A stretch of DNA of 64,000 nt, taken from assembly GCA_015039365.1 (NCBI GenBank), contig WION01000193.1:40080-104079 (forward strand), given 5' to 3'. The stretch's first letter is position 1, and every line of letters begins with the position of its first letter. Under the pieces are notes generated by a model. The model had not been told where the DNA came from and searched no databases. It worked only from the letters and a program-made list of their open reading frames with translations. The position numbers and the translations under genes are program-made. The DNA comes from Amanita rubescens (lineage: Eukaryota > Basidiomycota > Agaricomycetes > Agaricales > Amanitaceae). Positions 34,251 to 45,087 of the stretch are shown here, in pieces.

Positions 34251-35827
34251 ATGACCTGGCTGACTGGAAAACCCACGCGTACTCGATCTATATCCTGGGC
34301 AGAAATTGACAACGATCTAAAGAAAGTAGGAACAACCGCGCGTCGTGATGGGCGATCCATCTTGAATAACCATCTTCTACATTGGACTTCTTCCACAAGA
34401 TACTCTGCGAATGGCGACAGGACTGTTGTATACATGGCAGATATTTCTGCAAATGATGAGATAGTACTTGAACGGGCCGCCGAGTTGGACTATTCTGCCC
34501 ATCGCATCTCCCTTCTACATGATGATTGCAGTTTCGTTTGTGCTGAATGGCGGGAAGAGTGAGCGTCTTTTACTTCGTTTCATCTCGATGTTAACTAGTT
34601 TTTTTTAAGAGTTGTCACAATCAGACACCATTCTGCAACCGGGGCATTGCTGAGCGAACAAAGCACAGCTGCCCAAGCCGCGTATGGCGATCTAGTTGTA
34701 CATGGACCATGGGTTGCCCTGTGCATCAATTCAGGTCAAGCCGTAGATGAAGAACCGCCTGTTGTAAATAACATTCGTTACCGGATCGACTACTCGGACA
34801 ACGCAGATTTGTCTCATTTCAAGAAGGACGTAGTCGCGGATGAAATCTGGTCGTGGAACACGGCCGACAATGCTACCAGACACGTCAAGATCCCACAAAT
34901 TCCATACGCTCCCATGCTGGTTTGTAACAAGTTCATTCGAGTCTTCGTGCTGATATGTACCTTTCAGCATTCTGCTCGTTTTCAATTTGTCGGTGATCGC
35001 CTCGTGTTGGCAGGATCGGTTGAAGATGACACAAGAGCCGTCATCATCAGCTTTCCTTTCTCCGAGTCAGAGCCAATTGCGTTCGCCGAACCGCAACTCT
35101 CCAACCCTGAATGTGTCGAGCGATCTGTTATGGCAGAAGGCGACATTGTGGTCCACTGTCATGAATCTGGATGCCGAATCACCGTTTTTAAATCCGACTT
35201 GATCTCGGGCACTATCCCAGTATGTGATTTGTTTTTGCTTTCTGTTTTGTCCTCATCTGGTTTCAGAGCACTGCTACCTCTGATGACCCCGAGGGCTTTA
35301 GTGAGAGCTTCCGCTACCCCAATGATGCACGCTGCCTCCCCTTTTCGATTGCAAGCATCATGAACCTGCCTTCCATATCTAACGACCGCATATTGGTCAA
35401 CTACTGTTCCACGCTCTGCATCCTAGACTTCAATCAATATTGTCTTGCTGAATTCCTCTCCAAAACACAGGAACAGCGAGAACAGCTCAAGGCAGCGCTC
35501 CATCGTGAGGGAGGAAAAGTCCAAATCGTGACGAGACGTTACTACTGGGGTGATGTCGACGGAATGGAGGATCAGGAGTTCCTCGATGCGCCAGAGCCGC
35601 CAGAATGGAAAGCATATCTGCCGCCTAGCCCACTTGATACCGACCATGCGTTGCAGTTTGACGAGCCGCCTGAAGAGCATCGTGTGCCAATGCCATTTGG
35701 ATATGTAAGGTCTGTGTTGGAACTCGGAAAGGAAGTCGATACGAGGCTCTTGGCCTTGGTGGGGAATTCAGTTGTTGCAGTGCCGAGGGCGGGGAAGCCT
35801 GGATGGGTTTTCGACTTTACGAATTAA
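34251..35827 (+). CDS. Uncharacterised beta-rich protein, possibly F-box-associated type
   Basis: Four exons joined by introns of 46-50 bp keep one frame and give about 475 residues. The start is MTWLTGKPTRTRSISWAEID. The body has alternating hydrophobic strands such as GDLVVHGPWVALCINSGQ, FQFVGDRLVLAGS, and GDIVVHCHESGCRITVF, then NDRILVNYCSTLCILDFNQY and a C-terminal PFGYVRSVLELGKEVDTRLL. Such repeated strands suggest a beta-propeller-like half. This pattern resembles the C-terminal part of agaric F-box proteins, but no F-box is visible, so it may be a truncated member. The gene lies between the two arms of the methyltransferase inverted repeat. Confidence 0.6.
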
Positions 35828-36799
35828 ATTATGAGCTTTAATATTCAGAAAAACGCATGGCGCGAATCGAAATCCGTCGTGATAGTATAATTGAAACGGT
35901 ACCGAATGTACACGGTCTCATACACAACCTTCGAAGAGCTCCTGCTCGTACATCAATATAAGAAACAAATCTCATCATTACTAAAACGAACGTACCGTCG
36001 CTCGACACCCTGAATTGAGAAACAACGATATTTCGATTAGGGGTCGCTCTGGAAAGGGAAACAAACTCACGTTTTCAGGCGCTTCAGATGGTGCTCTATA
36101 TGGATAGGGATTGGATTACTATTTGAGTCCTCTGTGGATTCCCTATCATTGAAATCATCATCATCAAGATCCCGGTCGTCATCTGATGCTGTAGTAAACA
36201 GAAGAATATCTGCTGCAAGGACCTCACTTAGGTCAAGTACCTCAGGTTCGTTTTCATTATCGTCGTGCACCTCGTTGACAAACCAATCGCTTTCTGGCGC
36301 CGAATCACCAACAATCACGCTTGGAATCCATGTGAGCTACAGGCCCTTCTCTCCGGTAGCTCCGGTGATCTCCTCAGTCCTCGCTCTCGCGTTAAGAATG
36401 CGCTAATCGAACCGCGCCGTTGAAACGAATGGGTTTGTCCACCGATTTTTAGGAGGAGATGCTCCTTGCGCTGTTCAAGAAGGATCCGCAAGTGCATGAT
36501 TATGTGAATCATTCTAAGCATCGTCATGGATGTTAAAAGAATATAACCTACACGAAGGCAATCTGATCGCCAGTGAGTTCACGACCGAACCAGCGACACA
36601 GATCATCGGCTTCATTCGCTGTTCATAACATCGCTCCTTCAATAATGCCTGGATTCCCTCGCGTACTTTGATAATGATATTTCCACGCCAACGAACTGTT
36701 TCGTTTGGTGCCGGAGTGACAAGTACGTTCTCCATAAGGCCGGAGGACTCTGAACGTAACCCTTGAAGAGTTGTCGGAAGCGGTCTAGGGAGCGGTACA
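35828..36799. other. Intergenic with weak minus-strand frames
   Basis: A minus-strand frame at 36067-36318 encodes a very acidic peptide (LFTTASDDDRDLDDDDFNDR) and another at 36514-36849 begins in the repeated block with MECFCGGRVFNTHDRW. Neither can be tied to a family or to convincing splice partners. They may be exons of a decayed gene. Confidence 0.35.
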
Positions 36800-37110
36800 T
36801 ACCATCTGTCATGCGTGTTGAACACACGACCACCACAAAAGCACTCCATTTTTTTTCTTTAGAAGAAAAATTGATAATTTTTAACGATGCCTCACCTACT
36901 GTGGTTTGACTCCTTTCGCAACGAAGTATGTAACCGGAGTGCCAAAGATATCGGTGTTGAATGCCTTCTCGTACGAAACTGAGTCCAACCCAGCTTGTTT
37001 CAGAGCGTTTATGATATCAGTTTTCTCCATCCCATGAGGATGAGGAAGAATGCTCCTTTACTTCACATTCCCTCCTTTCGCCATCAAGAACTAGCACCAC
37101 CCCAAAACGT
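36800..37110 (-). pseudogene. Inverted, truncated methyltransferase copy (repeat copy B)
   Basis: The reverse strand reads VVLVLDGERRECEVKE, then loses frame through a small deletion where the intact gene has EEYRHILPH, and then matches its 3' end (GTCAAACCACAGTAGG) and 3' flank. Only the last exon is present. It ends about 80 bp upstream of the deaminase start and on the opposite strand. Confidence 0.8.
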
Positions 37111-37192
37111 GGGAAGGGCTTAGCTGAGCCTATTGCATAGAGGTGACCAAGACCGAAAAAGGAAATTTCAGTACTCACCGTCCCAGAATGCA

Positions 37193-39135
37193 ATGTCAAG
37201 CCCGGAAAATTCATCTGAGTTTGCCAATGTCGCCAGCCGGATTGAAACTTTGACTAACATGCTTCACCACATGAAACATAAGAAACACCCGAGCAGCGAA
37301 AAAGACAAGATCCCCCCATTCCTACGCCACTTCGCTACACTCTTAACCTGCGGAGGTATAAACGATAACGAGGCCAAGAAGGTCGTCGCAGTGACGGGCA
37401 GCTTTGAAAGCAATGAACGGGTGAAGACTCTAGTCGTTACTCAGAACCCCTCCGCGCAGACAAAGGTGGAACAGTTGGACGTAAAGAGAGTAATTAGAGG
37501 GGACGATACATTCGACGAAGTTGTCATGAGGTACATCCTATTCTAATTCACCAATATCAGGCTTAAATGGCCTCATACATATAGGCATCCAAACGCAAAT
37601 AGCCTCCATCAACACATTGCGGATCTACGTGTTGTATTGTCTTCCTGTGATCCTGAAAATGAACCCCAGGTCAAGGCATTGCAAATATTTGTCGTCGCCC
37701 GTTGCTATCGCAAGATTCGCACACGCGTCCAACTGTACCAGAAATTGTTTAAGGCGCAGCTGTATAAAGAAATCGCAGAATGGACAGGCGAGGGTCAGGA
37801 GCTGGAGACACAGTGGATCAACGTCCCCGATTGGCTAGTTCAGCTTTTGCCAAAGGTTGCTCACATGAACAGCCGGACTGCGACTCACAGCGGAAAGACG
37901 ATAACACAATGGGAGTTCTCCGATGATACCAAACGTATCTGGGCAAAGCTGCTAGCGAGGATTCTTCTCCTCTTGAATAATGCATTCGATGCGGCTCGTA
38001 CTGCCAGGAAGAACGTCGAGCACGAGGAATGCAGGCCTACCGACGCCGAACGGAAGGCATACGCGGAAATAAATACATGGCTCGTTGTCCTATGCTCCTA
38101 CGTCCAAGCACAACATAATGTGGTCAAGACACTATTGACTCAGACAAGCCTTGGTTCTACGCTTGCAAAAATCAGCCAATCGCATGGTACGTGGTCGTCA
38201 TCTACATCTAGTGGGCTATAGCTAAGCTTTGGCTGTTCAGCTGAGAATGAAGAAGGTAGCTTACATTTACATTTTTCGTTATTGAGGTGACTTCTCGCAT
38301 ATTCTAGATCCGGATGAATCCGCGGACATGCTATCGGAGCCCAACGAAGTTGCGAATGAAAATGGTAGCTTATATTATTCATTATTCAGGCGGCTTTTGA
38401 CATATTCTAGATGCGGATGAATCCGCGGACATGATACGGGAGCCCAGCGAAGAGCCTGGCGAGTACGTCCTGCGATACCTCCAAACAATCGTAGCATGGC
38501 ATTCGGCCATAAATGCCATTGTCATCAAATCACGCGGTGTGTTTGACATGAAGAACGTTGACATTGGAGTAGTCGAAGTTCCGTATCACAAACCTGGCCC
38601 ACTGACGACTGTCAACGAGATGCAAAAAGAGTATATCCGTCGAAAACCCATTGCTTCAAGGTATTTACCACTACTCAAAAAGAACTTTCCCTCAAGATTT
38701 GGCGGAACTATTCATGCGGAAGCTGCGCTCATGGGTTTGATGGCCTACTCTAGCACAGATCAAGGCAACGTCAATTATGGAGAACGCGTTGGCGATATGG
38801 AGACATTACGGGAGATCCTTCTTCCTGTATGTCACTTATTTCCTTGCTGCCACCTCCACTTATATCCATTTGATCAGGCAACCTTTGACATGAATATTGC
38901 AGTTGGGAAGAAGTGTTGTTGGTGTTGCAATAGGCTGGCATACCATCTCGGACAGTATCTTGGATCAGAATTCAACCTTCCAGGAACACACGGAATCCTG
39001 TTTGCGTGGAGCCCCCCGAGAATAGGGATTGACGTATCGGTGCTGAAGATGCTGGAAAACGAACTGTGGGATGAATTACACTCAGGCTTTAAGAGCAAGA
39101 GCACGACCTTCTGTTTCTCGACAGAGCAGCGGTGA
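37193..39135 (+). CDS. OTT_1508-like nucleic-acid/nucleotide deaminase
   Basis: Four exons (37193-37530, 37585-38186, 38411-38826, 38878-39135) in consistent phase give about 537 residues. The first 400 residues are helical with no named domain. The C-terminal domain carries the zinc-dependent deaminase signature: FGGTIHAEAALMGLM (H at about 415, catalytic Glu two residues on) and VGKKCCWCCNRLAYHL (Cys ligands at about 465-469). This pairing and the CCWCC form match the OTT_1508-like deaminases expanded in agarics. The target is unknown; family relatives are thought to act on nucleic acids or nucleotides. The 224 bp third-exon-preceding intron contains a duplicate of the exon start. Near 39080 an alternative frame opens that continues to a stop at 39211 and matches the fragment at 31570-31640, so a one-base shift may have shortened the C-terminus. 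Confidence 0.8.
38240..38450 (+). repeat. Tandem duplication of intron end plus exon start inside the deaminase gene
   Basis: Two successive copies of the block GAATGAA...GGTAGCTTA...CATATTCTAGAT-CGGATGAATCCGCGGACATG (about 38245-38347 and 38350-38450). Both contain a usable 3' splice site (AG at 38306-38307 and 38409-38410). Only the second continues into the coding exon. Confidence 0.7.
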
Positions 39136-39300
39136 AAGCACCGAGGCAGACGACCGGTTTACGAGGCTGGGTGGCATCGATGACAATATAGATGCCGACT
39201 TATGGAAATAAGAGTGGTCGAGGGAATATGTGGACGTTCAAGACATAAGCGGTAACCTAACACTTATAATGTACATTATGGAAGAAAAATAAATTTGTAA

Positions 39301-39440
39301 CAAGCCAATGACAGCATGGCGCTCTGCTGACTTAAGCCAATGGCAACGTAGCGCTTTACGAGATCCTGGTACTTACAGTATGACAGGGAGTACTGCCATC
39401 TTCTTCCCCATCCTCATGGGATGGAGAAAACTGACCATCA
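39301..39440 (+). repeat. Third copy of tandem unit and a second methyltransferase fragment
   Basis: 39301-39375 matches the 31711-31904 units. Directly after it, 39395-39430 matches an internal piece of the methyltransferase last exon (TGGGATGGAGAAAACTGA context, as at 33230-33270). Confidence 0.65.
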
Positions 39441-41108
39441 GATCTGTTCCACGATCTGCATACCATGAATAGCAAGTCCTCAAGAATTGAGCCCCTCCGG
39501 GGTCGGTGATTAAGTTGTCGACATCAGGGGTGGTATCTTCTGTTAGAAATGCGGAGGAAGAAGGGGAGGGAGATACCTGACGCCGCTGCGACGAGTGCGA
39601 GTTGGAGAATAGAGACGAGGAAATTGAGAATCATTTGGAGAGGAACCTTGAAATTCTCGGTGCGTTGGAGGACAAGTCGCAGCTGGGGTCAAGCTGTAGA
39701 TTATGATGGACGACATGGTGCAGACGACGATCGAGATTGGGTAAAGTTGCGATATGGAAGTGATGATTCCCTCAGCGGATTCGCCAGAGCAGACGCGTTC
39801 GCAGATTGAAGGTGGTTTGAACAAGATTGTAGGTCCGCCTCCAGTGGGTGTGAAGAGGCAAAAGAAGGAGGAGAGAGGGTTCGCGGTTGTGAACCTCGTT
39901 TGCATCGCCGTCTCTCCCGAATCATCAATCAGTACTAAGTTACATGGGCATGTACTCTTCGTCGCGGTATCCTGTTAGCAGAACGTAGCTATCGATCGAA
40001 TAGCAATCCACCGTTGTCCTTCAAGAACAGGTCGTCGTCGCTATCCTAGAGAGCACCCCAGGCAGGACTCCGATCGAATTCACGATCGCAGGTAAATCCT
40101 CGATGGACCCTAACTCTCCGTGTGGACATAATTGTAGGATTTCGAAGAGGATTTCGATGAAGAGAACGAGGTGTCAGTGCATATTGCGAGTCACTGGGGA
40201 GAGTATTGCGTAACGAGTGCTAAACAAGTTGTGTTGGTGGTATTGGGCAATGTGATGTTACGCCCACGAATGGCGCAATCGGAAGACGGGCAAATGGTTT
40301 TATTCGTCCCCGTGGTAATGTTGGAGGGGTTCGCAATCGGAGGGTCCGATGATAACCACTGTTTTCGTAACATTGTGCTTTTGCTGCTTGAAATGCCTTT
40401 GGTCTCCTGTAACGACTGTCATGGTTCGACGTAAATATCTGCTTGCATTGGAAACTACCCCTGACGATCATCGTGATGTTATAAAGGTATGCCCGCTTGA
40501 AGCTTTATCACGCAGTGGCAGTGCCCGCCAGGACCCTACTTGGCTCTAGCAGTCAGGACCGGACCGTGTTCGAGTGGCAGCAGTCCGAGATGGAATCTAG
40601 ATTAGTCTTTGTCACAGCGCGACATGTGCGCCGATAGCGATATATTATGGGGAGCTGCGCCATTAATGTGGCTTAGGAAGGGGGACTTGCTCGAGCTTGA
40701 GGGCGTCCTTGCGAGTGATTCATGTTCAGATCGTTTGCACATTGCTTTCGCAGTGCTTGCACGCTTTCTGGAGCCAGCTTCAGCAACAATTTTGTAAACT
40801 AGATCCGTGTTGTATTGAGTAATGGGGCAAGGGGGGGTTGACTTACGCGCAATACAGGCTGATACAACCAGCGGATTGTGTATTTCCAGGGTGTGCAATG
40901 GTGCATGCTTTAGACACGACCCAAACATGACCTGGAGCATCATACATGATCCTGAATGTGTTTTCAATGCGAATCAGAACCCCGAATTCGAATTATGGAG
41001 CATGTTTACTTGACAAGTCCCATCGAAGAGAACTTGACATGTGTTGATAGGATTAGCGGGGACTTTCCCGAATGGCCCTTCTGCCACCGCGTACTGTCAC
41101 AGTGCCGG
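39441..41108. other. Gene-poor stretch with possible decayed exons
   Basis: No gene can be supported. On the minus strand, two stretches joined by a GTAAGT...TAG intron near 40800-40855 read TIRWLYQPVLR and then FTKLLLKLAPESVQALRKQC, which looks protein-like. An Asn/Thr-rich peptide lies at 40191-40373. These may be pieces of a minus-strand gene that is broken or incompletely read here. Confidence 0.35.
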
Positions 41109-42325
41109 ATGTCCCTTTTTGCCGGCGCTGCAAGCAGGCGTCTAGCTTCAAACTGGTCAAGGCATATTTTATACGTGGATCGTGGGGTCGTTGTCCTAAA
41201 CAAACCGAGTGGCTTGATATGCCAGAAGGACCGGCCGGGTGATTCTTTACAGGTGCGGAACATCGTTCCTTCCAAAAGATTTTCTGACACCTCAACGGTC
41301 GCAGGATCCATCTACTACACAGACCAAATTCAAGGAATGCCTAAACAGTCAGCGCTTGTGGTTGCTTGATCCATTTCCCATTTTAACCACCCCGACTTAG
41401 GTATTCAGACCGACTTGTCGCTTAGTTCAAATCCGTACCCTGTCCATCGGTTAGACAAGGTTAATCCGTTTTTAATTGCCCTCGACATCAATGAATTTGA
41501 ATTCTTCTCAAGGGGACGACGGGAACGTTGTTACTCGCCACCACGTTGCAGTCTGCTCAAGGTCTATCCCAACAATTCCAACAAGGGACCATCGAGAAGA
41601 TCTATCTTGCATTGGTCCGAGGAGGGGACAAGTCTTTTCCGGTGAAGTCTGGAGTTATCAAAACTCCTTTGAAATATCACGATGGGCGCGTCTCTCTTGA
41701 GAATTCTAGATGGGGAAAAGCCCTCAGTTAACAGAATGGTCTGTTATAGCTTCCTCCGTACGCCATATAGTCCTTTGAAACGAGATCTGTACTAACGGAA
41801 ATCAAGCCTATCGCACCTCTATCACTCCTTCGGCTTCGGCTATTGACAGGTCGTAAACATCAGTTAAGGGTTCACATGTCCCAATGCCTCAAGGGTATGA
41901 TTTCCATTGTGCTACATATAACTTTCGCCTGAGGTATATCAGCCCCCATTCTAGGGGATGATCTCTACTCCAACACGGGACCTTCGAAAGATATCATCAG
42001 CTCAACCGAGATTCCGCCAAACCGCATGTATCTCCATGCGCACGAGACGTCATTCTTTGTACATTTCCGCACTTGCACGGGAAGAGTTGTTGACTAACAT
42101 TGATAACAGAAATATAGAGTTTCCAAACCTCACAAGCGCTTCCGGCTAGGGGTCTCTGCGCCCGTACCGCGTGACTTCCTCAAAATATGCGCTGATACCC
42201 AAATCAACGTGAATTCTTTATGTGTCAAAGGGGGTTTATTTGTGGATGGAGAGCCTGCCGAAGATGGCAAGGTCTCAGCGGTAGAAGGTTATTGGTACAA
42301 TAATCTCAAATTTCACGCAAAATAA
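41109..42325 (+). CDS. RluA-family RNA pseudouridine synthase, apparent frameshift
   Basis: Isomerises uridine to pseudouridine in rRNA or tRNA, probably mitochondrial. Start MSLFAGAASRRLASNWSRHI. Motifs after splicing: ILYVDRGVVVLNKPSGLICQ, YPVHRLDKGTTGTLLLATTL with the catalytic Asp in HRLDKGTTG, IEKIYLALVRGG, LTGRKHQLRVHMSQCLK, and LHAHETSFF. The end reads EGYWYNNLKFHAK. Seven or more exons with normal splice sites. At 41721-41723 the sequence has CCC where the frame needs four C: upstream the frame runs into a stop (KALS), while downstream TEWSVIASS and the rest of the domain continue in another frame. This is either a consensus error or a recent inactivating deletion. Everything else is well preserved. 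Confidence 0.8.
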
Positions 42326-42470
42326 TTACTGTAAGTAATACATAATGAACGACAGCAACTACGCTATGTTTTATAACGATAGACTGAGTCTGTTGAATTG
42401 ATAATGAATGCATTTGTTTGTTGTGAAAGAACGATAGTGATTGATGTATATTTCTTTCGTCCACCCCTGT

Positions 42471-43607
42471 TCACCGGACCGTAGTTGAAGCGTGCGCTTG
42501 GTTCTGGTTCTGGTTCTTCGCAACCGAACTGCCGAGGGCCTGCCCGATACCGACAGCAATAGCACCAATGGCCTGAGCGGCTCCGGATGCTAGGACCGCT
42601 CCGCCAGCGCCAGCGGTGAGGGCGGGTATTGCAGGTAGTGATCCGGCGGTAATTAGGACCGCGCTAATGATGCTCATAGCTTTGGGATGCTCGCTCGTAA
42701 GGAAATCGAGCGCTGTGCACGCATTCAAGAGCCACACTGGCGCGCTGGCTAACACGGAAACTGTGACGCAAGGATGTGAGCCTCGGAGTACGAGCTGATG
42801 GGATGAACTTCACCTTCATGCCCTTCACTTCCCTGTTTTGAGTGTGAAGAGTGTGATGACACGACGACGGAATCTGATTTGGCCTTCTGTGGAGAAGGCC
42901 GCTTGGATGGCTCCTCGGTGTCGTCTTTACTCTTCTTGGGCCAGAAGAGGTCGGTGGTGTTCGACCGTTGTGGACGTTTGGGTGTCGTTGTAGGTGACGT
43001 CTCGTCCAAGGAGTTCCTGCGCGGAGATCCGAATAGGGTGTTTACCCGCGACGTGCCTCGCTTGGGAGGGGTCGAATGGCGGGGTCACAGGCGCATCCTG
43101 TTGCTCGTCTTTCTTCCTCATGAACCAGAGGCTCAGGCCTTTGCCCTGAACTTTAATGGTCTCTGTGGCATTCGGATCAATGCCCCCTACAATTCACAGT
43201 AAGCGACCGTCGGCAAAGGAAAGCGAATAAGAACATACAGCCCATATTGATCATAGCGATCTTGAACTTCTTCCAGGTCCAGCGGTATGAACCGCCATTG
43301 ACCCTGGCGATGACGTCTTTTACTTCGTCAAAGCTAAGAAACGCGTCTAGTCAATGAAATTCTCGTGCTTTGAATCCGCGCCTTACCGTTTTTTGGCTTT
43401 TTTCCCCATGAAGTGCTGAGCGACTCTGTGCCAGCATTCCTCCGGTATGTTTCTTTCAACACAACCGGCTTTGATCTTTTCCAGCCATTCTTCGACTGGA
43501 GGATCTTTCTTGGGGTTGCCCTTGAAAATAGGGCCATCTTTCCATTGTTCGAGAACGGGTCCGAGGTCGAAAGGTTTGATTTTGAATGCTTCAAGCACGT
43601 TGTTCAT
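42471..43607 (-). CDS. Basidiomycete hypothetical protein, model uncertain
   Basis: Exon 1 starts MNNVLEAFKIKPFDLGPVLE and contains VEEWLEKIKAGCVERNIPEE and CWHRVAQHFMGKKAKK. Two introns lead to VIARVNGGSYRWTWKKFKIA and GIDPNATETIKVQGKGL. This N-terminal module looks like one repeated in many agaric hypothetical proteins and resembles a gag-like fold, which is a guess. The following Ser/Pro/Lys-rich part changes frame once between 43100 and 43000. The last segment is a separate frame with two hydrophobic stretches (ALTAGAGGAVLASGAAQAIG). The C-terminal half of this model is therefore doubtful; it may be two genes or contain an indel. Confidence 0.5.
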
Positions 43608-45087
43608 GTCGAGTATAAAGAATGAGAGGATTTCTGTTTTGTTGTAGGCGAGGTGGTATGTTAATTGGTTAGCGGAAATAATCAAGGTGGCCAAAATCTG
43701 CCATATATATAGATGTTGAAAGGCCTCATTGTTTGCATGCGTTCCCGGAAGGAGGCTTTGATACCGGACCCAAACGGCAGGTGACCATGGTCAACAGCCG
43801 CAAATCCCCTCTTGCTAGATTCAGCCATTGGATTCAATCGAAATGAAAGGCACGCCACAAACGGCAGGCTCCACCGTCCCTTGGATTTTGAGTGCCCAAT
43901 CATTTTTACCACCCTATCAAGCAAGCTCAGCCTGATAGCATTGCATTATTTTGCACACTACGTACAAAAGTGTCGTCGGGGGAGAAATTCGAGAAGGTCC
44001 AGGTCAAGGGAACCTTTCTGTGCGTTCCATGAGGCCGTTGCGTATGATTAAGCGAACCACCTCCGCAGGACGCGAACTATCTCACCAAAGGAAAAGAGAT
44101 TCATAGATTTGATGCATGTGTGCAATGGTGGAAAGTCGCTATCAGTGGAATGAAACATTGACGAGGGGGCCGGCACAGCCATCGCTGACTTGCGACAGCG
44201 ATGGAGTCTGAATGTCGGGCGATTCCAAAACGTGTTGGCTGACGCACGACCATGCAGTGTGGCAGACAGGGATGGTGCTGGAGCCTGGGATTTAGGCCAT
44301 GACACAAAGCAGTGACTTGCGGACTCGCCTAGTCCGCTCTGCTTCTTAAGCACATTCTATACCAGAAAAAGGCCGTTTGTTGGGGTCATATCCATGATAT
44401 TTACAGCATTTACTTACGATGACGTTGAAAACAAGGTGAATTACTTTTCATCTAAAAAAGTAATAGCAAAAAGATCGAGGATCAGAAATGACCTGGAGCC
44501 ATCAGTGCAGCAAAGTCAGGGTTATGCTCCGTGGTTGTGGTTATCTAGAGACGAAGAAGGTTGAAGCATATCCTTGAAGGATGAAGATCACAATGAGTCG
44601 TTGTACGAGAGCTTTGAAATTACTTACACGGGTATAACGTTATGATCTATGAGAAAGTCAGCATGCGTTGAGCTGTAGGGCTGGCATTTTGGGTAATACC
44701 GGGGCAGATATCTACAGGCGTAGTTTCATTTCACAAACTAGGGAACATCTCTGGGGTTTGAGTTTACGGTATTCAAACCTGTGAAGAATACTGACTATGG
44801 GGTGCGGGGTAGCAAGTAGTACGAGCTACGTACCACTCCAGCTTCGACTTGGGTATACGGTGGGCGCGGCCGCCGTCAGACGTCAGGCAATAGGAAGCCG
44901 CAGGAGATAATTAATATTGAACTTGTCATGATTTACGGTATTTTGCAATAAAACGCAAGCAACAGCCGATGACTCCGCATTCGGCAATCGCGACATTGTC
45001 AGTTTGTTCACAAAACCACCATCGCAGACAGCGACAAGCTCTCCGTCTGCGGCGTATCTTCTCAAGAACTTTTCATTCCATCGTTTT
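43608..45087. other. 1.5 kb without a supportable gene
   Basis: Frames at 43682-43924 and 44048-44353 (minus) lack family features. The right end holds the promoter of the F-box gene. Confidence 0.4.

Noticed and set aside
39543..39905. 120-codon minus-strand frame with one hydrophobic stretch, suggestive of a membrane protein
   Set aside because: Only one hydrophobic segment, no splice partners or family match; left as part of a gene-poor stretch.
41421..41435. GTTCAAATC looked like a tRNA B-box
   Set aside because: It lies inside an RluA exon and no A-box or cloverleaf fits around it.
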